Source of the DNA: an uncultured Acidobacteriaceae bacterium
GTDB taxonomy: Bacteria; Acidobacteriota; Terriglobia; Terriglobales; Acidobacteriaceae
Assembly (NCBI GenBank): GCA_937879855.1
Contig: CALFMO010000038.1
Location: forward strand, 1-9,487
Direction of reading: 5' to 3'
Length of the DNA stretch: 9,487 nt
Below, piece by piece: positions 1-9,486 of this stretch. The notes under the pieces were generated by a model. That model saw only the letters and a list, made by a program, of their open reading frames with translations. It was not told the origin of the DNA and did not search any database. The stretch's first letter is position 1. Each line of letters begins with the position of its first letter. Both the position numbers and the translations under genes were made by a program.

Positions 1-653
<653 letters not shown>

Positions 654-659
654 GGTGTT

Positions 660-664
660 CCTCC
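660..664 (-). promoter_or_regulatory. Ribosome binding site of rpoC
   Basis: On the minus strand GGAGG lies 6 nt before a TTG codon. This strong match decides the start of rpoC, since the first conserved residues (FRSSPFE) precede any ATG. Confidence 0.75.
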
Positions 665-708
665 GCTTTCCTCGGCTGTTGCGCCGCCGCTTGCGGCTCT
701 TGTGGGTC

Positions 709-743
709 GTCGCTAGTCGTTGGTCGTTCGTCGTTCGTCGCTA
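709..743. repeat. Tandem heptamer array, GTCGTTN type (5 units)
   Basis: Five uninterrupted 7-mers read on the plus strand: GTCGCTA, GTCGTTG, GTCGTTC, GTCGTTC, GTCGCTA. Positions 1-4 and 6 (GTCG.T) are constant, and variation falls at positions 5 and 7. The array lies in the rpoB-rpoC spacer, about 45 nt before the rpoC ribosome binding site. It is the inverted partner of the array at 821-848. Seven is not a multiple of three and no gene covers it, so it is not coding. Confidence 0.85.
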
Positions 744-820
744 GCGAAATCTCTGAACCCGCATGTCCAAGAGCGAGACCGCGGGTCTTGTCTTCCAGGA
801 ATCTGAAACCGGGCACTGGT

Positions 821-848
821 CACTAACGACTAACGACCAGCGACCGTC
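821..848. repeat. Tandem heptamer array, inverted partner (4 units)
   Basis: Four 7-mers on the plus strand: CACTAAC, GACTAAC, GACCAGC, GACCGTC, directly after the rpoB stop codon in the transcribed direction. Its reverse complement (CGCTGGTCGTTAGTCGTTAGT) matches CGCTAGTCGTTGGTCGTTCGT of the array at 709-743 at 18 of 21 positions. The two arrays therefore form an imperfect inverted repeat enclosing about 80 nt and could pair in the rpoB-rpoC transcript. Confidence 0.8.
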
Positions 849-851
849 GCA

Positions 852-5312
<4,461 letters not shown>

Positions 5313-5371
5313 CGTCAGAAACTCCCAATCTCACGCGCGACCGATGGCCACGCTCAAACCGCGGAATGTGG

Positions 5372-5385
5372 GGCGCTTTCGCGCC
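5372..5385 (-). repeat. Short GC hairpin GGCGC-TTTC-GCGCC in rpoB leader
   Basis: A perfect 5-bp stem with a 4-nt loop, some 60 nt before the rpoB start. It is nearly the same as GGCGC-TTTA-GCGCC directly after rplA (7009-7022), and both are followed by GCG, so it appears to be one repeat unit used in two spacers. Confidence 0.6.
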
Positions 5386-5423
5386 GCGGGACTTGCGTTG
5401 TGTAGAACCGGGACAACCTGGAC

Positions 5424-5451
5424 CTTAAAAAGACAAACTTAAAAAGACAAC
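5424..5451 (-). repeat. Two tandem 14-bp U-rich repeats in rpoB leader
   Basis: On the plus strand CTTAAAAAGACAAA is followed at once by CTTAAAAAGACAAC (13 of 14 identical). In the transcript each unit reads TTGTCTTTTTAAG, giving two runs of five U. They lie just downstream of the strong hairpin at 5454-5487 and so may act as its terminator tail. Confidence 0.75.
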
Positions 5452-5453
5452 GG

Positions 5454-5487
5454 GGCGCCTGCAGGGACAGTCGTTCCCGCAGACGCC
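5454..5487 (-). terminator. Candidate attenuator hairpin upstream of rpoB
   Basis: The arms (14 and 13 nt) pair over 13 positions with one G-U pair and one bulged base, closing a 7-nt loop. In the transcript the stem is followed after about 8 nt by UUGUCUUUUUAAG, then by a second copy. The U run is farther from the stem than in a textbook intrinsic terminator, so full termination is doubtful. Partial termination or pausing between the ribosomal protein genes and rpoBC, as known for the rplL-rpoB gap of E. coli, is a reasonable inference. Confidence 0.45.
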
Positions 5488-5550
5488 AACCAAGGCGTTT
5501 CGCCCTTCTTGATTTGAATTCTTTCGCGCCAGTTCCTCGGCCTGTTTTCC

Positions 5551-5570
5551 GCTCCGCCTGCCCGCGGAGC
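5551..5570 (-). repeat. Hairpin GCTCCGC/GCGGAGC in rpoB leader
   Basis: A perfect 7-bp inverted repeat with a 6-nt loop, in the presumed untranslated leader of rpoB. No U run follows it on the minus strand, so it is not read as a terminator. Confidence 0.6.
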
Positions 5571-5589
5571 AGCTTGCCAAAACTTCCCT

Positions 5590-5606
5590 CGCGAGCCTCG
5601 CTCGCG
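5590..5606 (-). repeat. Hairpin CGCGAGC/GCTCGCG in rpoB leader
   Basis: A perfect 7-bp inverted repeat with a 3-nt loop, beginning about 20 nt downstream of the candidate -10 box. It would lie near the 5' end of the rpoB leader transcript. Confidence 0.6.
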
Positions 5607-5625
5607 CTCGAGTGAAGCCTGAGAA

Positions 5626-5652
5626 GCGATGTTATATAGATGCTAACATCGC
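5626..5652. promoter_or_regulatory. Perfect 9+9 bp dyad over the candidate -10 box (possible operator)
   Basis: GCGATGTTA (5626-5634) and TAACATCGC (5644-5652) are exact inverted repeats separated by 9 nt. The centre overlaps the candidate -10 element and the arm-to-arm distance is about two helical turns, as for a dimeric repressor. It could instead be a hairpin. No matching regulator is in the window. Confidence 0.45.
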
Positions 5653-5659
5653 CGCCCAA
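5631..5659 (-). promoter_or_regulatory. Candidate sigma-70-type promoter for rpoBC
   Basis: On the minus strand TTGGGC (5654-5659) and TATAAC (5631-5636) are separated by exactly 17 nt. The -10 box matches TATAAT at 5 of 6 positions; the -35 box is poor (3 of 6). It lies in a locally AT-rich patch of an otherwise GC-rich spacer. If used, the untranslated leader to rpoB would be about 310 nt. The promoter is predicted from sequence only. Confidence 0.4.
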
Positions 5660-5696
5660 GGTTCACAAGTACAGAACGTATAACATTAACGATATT

Positions 5697-5712
5697 GCAC
5701 CGCTGGCGGTGC
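5697..5712. repeat. Palindrome GCACCGC-TG-GCGGTGC
   Basis: A perfect 7-bp inverted repeat with 2 nt at the centre, between the repeat element after rplL and the candidate rpoB promoter. On the minus strand it is followed by AT-rich sequence (AATATCG) but no T run. Confidence 0.55.
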
Positions 5713-5722
5713 GTTTCGTCGA

Positions 5723-5800
5723 TTGTGTGGAGCGGGCACCCTTGCCCGCTGGCCTTATCGATACCGCTGGCGAGCGGACCGGGGTGTCCTCTCCACACAA
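5723..5800 (-). repeat. Palindromic intergenic element, copy after rplL
   Basis: The ends are an 8-bp inverted repeat, TTGTGTGG (5723-5730) and CCACACAA (5793-5800). Inside is an 8-bp hairpin, AGCGGGCA-CCCT-TGCCCGCT (5731-5750). One end lies only 5 nt from the rplL stop codon. It shares the hairpin core and the terminal motif with the copies after rplJ and rplK. It resembles a REP-type or small MITE-like repeat, but no transposase gene is in the window. Confidence 0.75.
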
Positions 5801-5805
5801 ACCGC

Positions 5806-6192
5806 TTACTTTACCTCGACCACCGCACCAGCGTCGGTGAACTTCTTCTTAATGGTCTCCGCCTCTTCCTTGGAAACCCCCTCTTTCACGTTCTTGGGGG
5901 CTCCGTCCACCAGTTCCTTAGCTTCCTTCAAGCCAAGGCTGGTGACTTCGCGGACGGCCTTGATTACATTGATCTTATTGGCGCCCACTTCTTTCAGGAC
6001 GACGGTGAACTCCGTCTTCTCTTCTGCCGGAGCCGCGCCCGCCGCTGCCGCACCTCCGCCGCCAGCCACCATGACCGGGGCCGCTGCCGCCGCCGACACG
6101 CCCAGACGTGCTTCCAGCTTCTTTACGAGCTCCGCCGCGTCCAGCAGCGACAGGCCTACGATTGACTCTTCCAACTGTGCAAGATCCGCCAT
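5806..6192 (-). CDS. rplL: 50S ribosomal protein L7/L12
   Basis: The flexible stalk protein of the large ribosomal subunit, present in several copies bound to L10, which recruits and stimulates translation GTPases. Its 128 residues are normal for the family. Residues 1-32 form the dimerisation domain (LEESIVGLSLLDAAELVKKLE). Residues 33-58 are an Ala/Gly-rich hinge. Residues 59-128 are the factor-binding C-terminal domain with KINVIKAVREVTSLGLKEAK and ELVDGAPKNVKEGVSKEEA. The ATG at 6192 follows GGAG at a 7-nt spacing. An upstream in-frame TTG would add 31 residues unlike any L12 and is not used. It is separated from rplJ by 231 nt, longer than the short gap usual for this pair, and from rpoB by 493 nt. 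Confidence 0.98.
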   Translation of the reverse strand: MADLAQLEESIVGLSLLDAAELVKKLEARLGVSAAAAAPVMVAGGGGAAAAGAAPAEEKTEFTVVLKEVGANKINVIKAVREVTSLGLKEAKELVDGAPKNVKEGVSKEEAETIKKKFTDAGAVVEVK

Positions 6193-6337
6193 GTTATTTC
6201 TCCAGTAATTTAGTCTCTTCTTTTTTTCGTCATCCGCTAGCCAGGTTTCCAGTGCGTCCAGGTCCTGATTCCTTGCGCCAGACAACGCTCAGAACGAACC
6301 GCGCAGCCCCGGGCTTGCCGATAACCAAACTTTTCTC

Positions 6338-6423
6338 TGTGGCGCGGGCACTCTTGCCCGCGAAATCTAACCACGTCGACGCGCTGGCGAAAACCACACT
6401 CGCTGCGTCCGTCCCCACACAAA
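6338..6423 (-). repeat. Palindromic intergenic element, copy after rplJ
   Basis: Positions 6338-6378 are identical over 41 nt to 7794-7834 after rplK. A second shared block, AAAACCACACTCGCTGCG (6390-6407), and a third near the end complete the match. The hairpin CGCGGGCA-CTCT-TGCCCGCG lies within the 41-nt block. The end, CCACACAAA, touches the rplJ stop codon. Relative to the rplK copy it lacks 21 nt that hold one arm of a second hairpin. Confidence 0.85.
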
Positions 6424-6957
6424 CTATGCTTCCTTGAACTTCTTCTGCTGTACGCCCTGATCCACCACGACCGCCAGGTTGCGCCCCACCGCGTTCATCG
6501 CCGTGACCAGACGCTGCGCCGGAGCATTGATCAGGAACAGCAACTTGGAATACAGCTCTTCCTTCGAGGGCATGGTCGACAGCGCTTCGATCTCTTTAAT
6601 CGTGACCACGCGGCCTTCGACCACGCCGACCTTGAAAGTAAACTCCGTATTGTCTTTGGCGTACTTGGTCAGCGCCTTCGCCATCGCCACCGGATCGCCC
6701 GTGGTGTAAGCAATCGAGTTCACACCCGACAGATCTTTCAGGGCGCCTTCGACCTTGGTCCCCTTGGCAGCGCGCTCGGCCAAAGTGTTCTTGACGACCT
6801 TGTATTTCGCGCCCACGCCGCGCAGAGCCTTGCGCAGCTCGTAGTCCTGGGCCACGGTCATCTTCGTGTATGTCGACACGACCATGTTGGAAACATTCTT
6901 CAGGTCCTGGCTCAACTTCTCGACCTGTTCCGTCTTCTTCGCCTTAGTAACCGCCAT
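6424..6957 (-). CDS. rplJ: 50S ribosomal protein L10
   Basis: Forms the base of the ribosomal stalk: it binds 23S rRNA with its N-terminal domain and carries L12 dimers on its C-terminal helix. It has 177 residues, close to the usual length. The N-terminus has the family pattern (VTKAKKTEQVEKLSQDL), followed by LRKALRGVGAKYKVVKNTLAERA at about 41-63, the core signature of L10. The C-terminal helix ends in KKFKEA. The ATG at 6957 follows GAGG at an 8-nt spacing. It lies 68 nt after rplA; that gap is filled by two short hairpins, leaving little room for the folded L10 leader known from many bacteria, so autogenous control by that leader is not evident here. Confidence 0.98.
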   Translation of the reverse strand: MAVTKAKKTEQVEKLSQDLKNVSNMVVSTYTKMTVAQDYELRKALRGVGAKYKVVKNTLAERAAKGTKVEGALKDLSGVNSIAYTTGDPVAMAKALTKYAKDNTEFTFKVGVVEGRVVTIKEIEALSTMPSKEELYSKLLFLINAPAQRLVTAMNAVGRNLAVVVDQGVQQKKFKEA

Positions 6958-6985
6958 AAATCAATCCTCGCAAGATCTTATGTAG

Positions 6986-7022
6986 GGACGGACGCATTCG
7001 TCCGTCCAGGCGCTTTAGCGCC
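6986..7022 (-). repeat. Two adjacent hairpins after rplA
   Basis: Hairpin one is GGACGGACG-CATT-CGTCCGTCC (6986-7007), a perfect 9-bp stem. Hairpin two is GGCGC-TTTA-GCGCC (7009-7022). The pair begins 3 nt after the rplA stop codon and fills most of the 68-nt gap to rplJ. The first stem recurs at 7871-7892 with the loop reversed (AATG); the second recurs at 5372-5385. No T run follows. Confidence 0.8.
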
Positions 7023-7025
7023 GCG

Positions 7026-7733
7026 TTAAGCCTTCGCCGCAGCCTCAATGGGCGCAACATCCAGCAGAATCCCCGGCCCCATCGTCGAACTCAAGGTACA
7101 GCCCTTGATGTACTTGCCCTTGGCCACCGAAGGCTTGGCCTTGATCACGCTCGTGATCAGCACGGTCGCGTTTTCAATCAACTTGTCGGGCGCAAACGAA
7201 ATCTTTCCGACCGGGCAGTGCACAAGCGCCGTCTTGTCCGTACGGAACTCAACCTTACCGGCTTTCACTTCCTGTACTGCCTTAGCTACGTCGAAGGTGA
7301 CAGTTCCTGTCTTCGGGTTTGGCATCAGTCCCTTGGGGCCGAGAATCTTGCCCAGCCGGCCGACAGATTTCATCACGTCCGGCGTGGCAATCAGGGCGTC
7401 GAAGTCGGTCCAATTTTCCTTGGTGATCTTCTCGACCATATCTTCGCCACCGGCGAAATCCGCACCTGCGGCTTCTGCTTCTTTGATCTTGTCGCCAGTC
7501 GCGATGACCAGCACTTTTTTCGACTTACCCAGTCCATGCGGCAGGACGACGGTCCCGCGCACCATCTGGTCGGCGTGCTTGGGATCGACTCCCAAACGCA
7601 GCGTGAGCTCCACAGTCTCGTCGAACTTGGCATACTTCACTTTCTGCAGAAGCGGAACCGCATCCTGCAGAACATAAGGGCGCTTCTCGACTGCAGCGTG
7701 CGCCTTGGCGATATTCTTTCCTTCTTTTTTCAT
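7026..7733 (-). CDS. rplA: 50S ribosomal protein L1
   Basis: Builds the mobile L1 stalk that helps release deacylated tRNA from the E site; in many bacteria it also represses its own operon by binding mRNA. Its 235 residues are the family norm. The diagnostic stretch GRLGKILGPKGLMPNPKTGT is at about 125-144. The N-terminal YAKFDETVELTLRLGVDPKHADQMVRGTV pattern and C-terminal GKYIKGCTLSSTMGPGI also fit. I chose the ATG at 7733 because GAGG lies 7 nt upstream and homologous sequence starts there. The longer in-frame reading to 7856 would translate the repeat element and is rejected. The spacer to rplK is 169 nt, mostly repeat; rplJ follows after 68 nt. Confidence 0.97.
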   Translation of the reverse strand: MKKEGKNIAKAHAAVEKRPYVLQDAVPLLQKVKYAKFDETVELTLRLGVDPKHADQMVRGTVVLPHGLGKSKKVLVIATGDKIKEAEAAGADFAGGEDMVEKITKENWTDFDALIATPDVMKSVGRLGKILGPKGLMPNPKTGTVTFDVAKAVQEVKAGKVEFRTDKTALVHCPVGKISFAPDKLIENATVLITSVIKAKPSVAKGKYIKGCTLSSTMGPGILLDVAPIEAAAKA

Positions 7734-7791
7734 TGCTTTTCCTCGTCTCCCACCGCCGATCGCCATTCCGATCCGCCGTGGTTCTTTTGAC

Positions 7792-7902
7792 TGTGTGGCG
7801 CGGGCACTCTTGCCCGCGAAATCTAACCACGTCGGCGCAGCCAGCCAAAACCACACTCGCTGCGCTCGCTGGACGGACGAATGCGTCCGTCCCTACGCAA
7901 AC
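7792..7902 (-). repeat. Palindromic intergenic element, copy after rplK
   Basis: The longest copy of the family. It starts with TGTGTGG and the 8-bp hairpin CGCGGGCA-CTCT-TGCCCGCG (7799-7818), then shares 41 nt (7794-7834) exactly with the copy after rplJ. It ends with a second perfect hairpin, GGACGGACG-AATG-CGTCCGTCC (7871-7892). The last base touches the rplK stop codon. It is a composite of the element after rplJ and the stem found after rplA. Confidence 0.85.
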
Positions 7903-8334
7903 CTACCCGACTACTTCAATGCCCATTGACCGGGCCGTTCCCCGCACACTCTTGATCGCGGTTTCGACCGAAGCCGCGTTCAGGTCGGGCATTTTCTGCT
8001 TGGCGATGTCCTCGACCTGCTTCGCGGTCACCTTGCCCACTTTGTCTTTGTTGGGCGTCCCCGATCCCTTGGCGATGCCCGCCGCCCGCTTCAACAGAAT
8101 CGACGCCGGCGGAGTCTTGGTGATGAAAGTGAACGAGCGGTCGTTGTATACCGAGACCACGACCGGGATGATCAGCCCTTCCATCTCTTTCTGGTTGGTT
8201 CTGGCATTGAACTGCTTGCAGAACTCCATGATGTTGATCTGCGCCTGGCCCAGTGCCGGGCCCACCGGAGGCGCCGGCGTCGCCTTGCCCGCCGCGATCT
8301 GCAATTTCACATAACCTGTAACTTTTTTTGCCAC
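7903..8334 (-). CDS. rplK: 50S ribosomal protein L11
   Basis: Part of the GTPase-associated centre, bound to 23S rRNA at the base of the stalk; in other bacteria it is needed for the RelA stringent response and is the thiostrepton site. Its 143 residues are typical. The proline-rich N-terminal segment PAPPVGPALGQAQINIMEFC is at about 20-39. The C-terminal RNA-binding domain has SGTPNKDKVGKVT and ends SVRGTARSMGIEVVG, a classic L11 tail. The start is GTG at 8334: MAKKV is the expected N-terminus and AGGAG lies 8 nt upstream. That ribosome binding site is inside a heptamer repeat array. The gene follows nusG after 117 nt and precedes rplA after 169 nt. Confidence 0.98.
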   Translation of the reverse strand: MAKKVTGYVKLQIAAGKATPAPPVGPALGQAQINIMEFCKQFNARTNQKEMEGLIIPVVVSVYNDRSFTFITKTPPASILLKRAAGIAKGSGTPNKDKVGKVTAKQVEDIAKQKMPDLNAASVETAIKSVRGTARSMGIEVVG

Positions 8335-8339
8335 TTCGT

Positions 8340-8374
8340 TAGCTCCTAACTTCTAGCTCTTAGCTTCTAGCCAA
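8340..8374. repeat. Tandem heptamer array, TAGCTNC type, in front of rplK
   Basis: Five consecutive 7-mers on the plus strand: TAGCTCC, TAACTTC, TAGCTCT, TAGCTTC, TAGCCAA, the last degenerate. The period equals that of the arrays between rpoB and rpoC but the unit differs. The unit nearest rplK, read on the minus strand as GGAGCTA, contains most of the rplK Shine-Dalgarno sequence. Confidence 0.75.
8343..8347 (-). promoter_or_regulatory. Ribosome binding site of rplK, inside a repeat and a small hairpin
   Basis: AGGAG on the minus strand, 8 nt before the GTG start. It lies in the palindrome GTTAG-GAG-CTAAC (8338-8350), whose 5-bp stem and 3-nt loop would partly hide it. The other units of the heptamer array carry GAAG or AGAG instead of GGAG. 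Confidence 0.65.
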
Positions 8375-8404
8375 GGCTATTAATCCATTCACCGAATCAT
8401 GTGG

Positions 8405-8444
8405 GAACGGGCGCCCTCGCCCGTTCGGCCGAGCAAAGCTCGGC
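8405..8444 (-). repeat. Two adjacent hairpins after nusG
   Basis: Hairpin one is GAACGGGCG-CCCT-CGCCCGTTC (8405-8426), a perfect 9-bp stem whose CCCT loop is the same as in the element after rplL. Hairpin two is GCCGAGC-AAA-GCTCGGC (8428-8444), a perfect 7-bp stem. GTGGG precedes the first, like the GTGG border of the other elements. The pair starts 7 nt from the nusG stop codon. No T run follows, so it is not a clear terminator. Confidence 0.8.
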
Positions 8445-8451
8445 AGCGCAT

Positions 8452-9087
8452 TTACGCGACCTTCTCCACCTGGTTAAATTCCAGTTCCACCGGAGTGGAG
8501 CGGCCAAAAATTGTGACCATCACCTTCAGAGTCTCGCGATCTTCGTTCACTTCGTCGACAATCCCGGTGAAGCTGGCGAACGGCCCTTCGCTGATGCGCA
8601 CCGATTCGTTCTTTTCGAACTTGACCTTCAGCTTCGGCTTCTCGCGGCTGTCGGCGACTTTGTAGACGATGTGCTGCACTTCCTCCTCGGAGAGCGGCGT
8701 CGGCTGCTGGCCGGTACCCACGAATCCCGTAACCCGCGGCGTCGACTTCACCACGTGCCAGACGTGGTCGTCCATGTCCATCTCTACCAGCACGTAGCCG
8801 GGATAGAACATGCGCTCCGAGGTGTATTTCTTGCCACCGCGCACTTCGGTGACCGACTCGGTCGGGATCAGCACCTTGCCGATCTTGTCCTGCAGACCAA
8901 AGGCTGCGACCCGCGATTCGAGAGACTCTTTCACCTTGCGCTCAAACCCCGAATAAGAGTGGATGATGTACCACTTCATGTTCGGGTTGCGGGGCGGTTC
9001 GGTGGCGCCGGTTGCTCCATCCGTGGATGGTTGTGGTGCCGCTTCGCCGCTTGTCGTCACTTCGTTTTTTATTTCTTCGTCCTGCAT
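8452..9087 (-). CDS. nusG: Transcription elongation/antitermination factor NusG
   Basis: Binds the RNA polymerase clamp during elongation and connects it with Rho, antitermination complexes or ribosomal protein S10. It has 211 residues, longer than the roughly 180 of E. coli because of an acidic, Gly/Pro/Thr-rich N-terminal tail of about 36 residues. The NGN domain runs from about 37 to 146 (MKWYIIHSYSGFERKVKESL, then ERMFYPGYVLVEMDMDD and TPRVTGFVG). The KOW domain is at about 160-211 (VRISEGPFASFTGIVDEVNE and a final FNQVEKVA). I chose the ATG at 9087, 41 nt after secE, with a weak purine-rich site (GAGAAGAAG) upstream; the internal ATG at codon 37 is a possible alternative but has no clear ribosome binding site. 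Confidence 0.95.
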   Translation of the reverse strand: MQDEEIKNEVTTSGEAAPQPSTDGATGATEPPRNPNMKWYIIHSYSGFERKVKESLESRVAAFGLQDKIGKVLIPTESVTEVRGGKKYTSERMFYPGYVLVEMDMDDHVWHVVKSTPRVTGFVGTGQQPTPLSEEEVQHIVYKVADSREKPKLKVKFEKNESVRISEGPFASFTGIVDEVNEDRETLKVMVTIFGRSTPVELEFNQVEKVA

Positions 9088-9128
9088 ATGTGAGTACTTC
9101 TTCTCAGCCAGCCGTCTGGGCTGCTGTT

Positions 9129-9377
9129 TCAGTGCACTTTGAACAATCTGAATAACGCCGTGACTCCATGCTGGATAATGAAGTCGATTACGAAAAAGTA
9201 CAGCGCAAAAATGGCAACCGTGATCACCACCACCGTGGTCGTGGCTCGAACTTCCTTCCACGAAGGCGCGGTCACTTTGCGCATTTCGGTGCGCACGTCG
9301 TTATAGAAAGTCCGGGTGCGCTCCGGCCAGGACTTTACCGTCGTCACAAGTGCGTTTTGGTCCGTCATGGTCGCCAT
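9129..9377 (-). CDS. secE: Preprotein translocase subunit SecE
   Basis: Small clamp subunit of the SecYEG channel in the inner membrane. It has 82 residues, the short single-helix form found in most bacteria outside the enterobacteria. A cytoplasmic amphipathic part (RTRTFYNDVRTEMRKV) is followed by the conserved PSWKEVRATTTVVV and one membrane segment at about 46-69. The usual W in the KVxWPS motif is alanine here (KVTAPSW), with a tryptophan three residues later. The ATG at 9377 follows a purine-rich stretch; a second ATG three codons in is also possible. It lies 33 nt after tRNA-Trp and 41 nt before nusG, the standard order. Confidence 0.95.
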   Translation of the reverse strand: MATMTDQNALVTTVKSWPERTRTFYNDVRTEMRKVTAPSWKEVRATTTVVVITVAIFALYFFVIDFIIQHGVTALFRLFKVH

Positions 9378-9410
9378 CTTCTACTTCTTTCTTCCCGCTC
9401 TGACAAATTC

Positions 9411-9486
9411 TGGCAGGGGCGGAGGGATTCGAACCCCCAAGTTCGGTTTTGGAGACCGACAGTTTAACCGTTGAGCTTACGCCCCT
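9411..9486 (-). tRNA. tRNA-Trp (anticodon CCA)
   Basis: On the minus strand a full cloverleaf can be drawn. The acceptor stem is AGGGGCG/CGCCCCT with discriminator G, the anticodon stem is TCGGT/ACCGA with loop CTCCAAA (anticodon CCA), and the T arm is GGGGG/CCCTC with loop TTCGAAT. The 3' CCA is encoded (9411-9413). The D arm is the weakest part: AGCT/AACT with one C-A mismatch. It precedes secE by 33 nt, a very common arrangement, and may share its transcript. Confidence 0.95.

Noticed and set aside
709..848. Heptamer arrays as a CRISPR array
   Set aside because: The units are 7 nt with no spacers and no 25-40 nt repeats; no cas gene is nearby.
6193..6285. In-frame N-terminal extension of rplL from a TTG codon
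   Set aside because: The extra 31 residues do not resemble L7/L12, while the ATG at 6192 has a good ribosome binding site and the family N-terminus.
7734..7856. In-frame N-terminal extension of rplA
   Set aside because: The added 41 residues are a translation of the palindromic repeat (FAGKSARAT) and recur in another frame set after rplJ; the ATG at 7733 has its own ribosome binding site.
7792..7902. Repeat copies as remains of an insertion sequence
   Set aside because: Under 120 nt with no transposase fragment and no target duplication that I can see; a REP-like or MITE-like repeat is the more careful description.
5806..8334. Plus-strand frames opposite rplL, rplJ, rplA and rplK
   Set aside because: All are antisense shadows of clear ribosomal protein genes with no ribosome binding site or family similarity.
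5723..8444. Intergenic hairpins as intrinsic terminators
   Set aside because: None is followed by a T run in the transcribed direction, and terminators between these cotranscribed essential genes would be unexpected.
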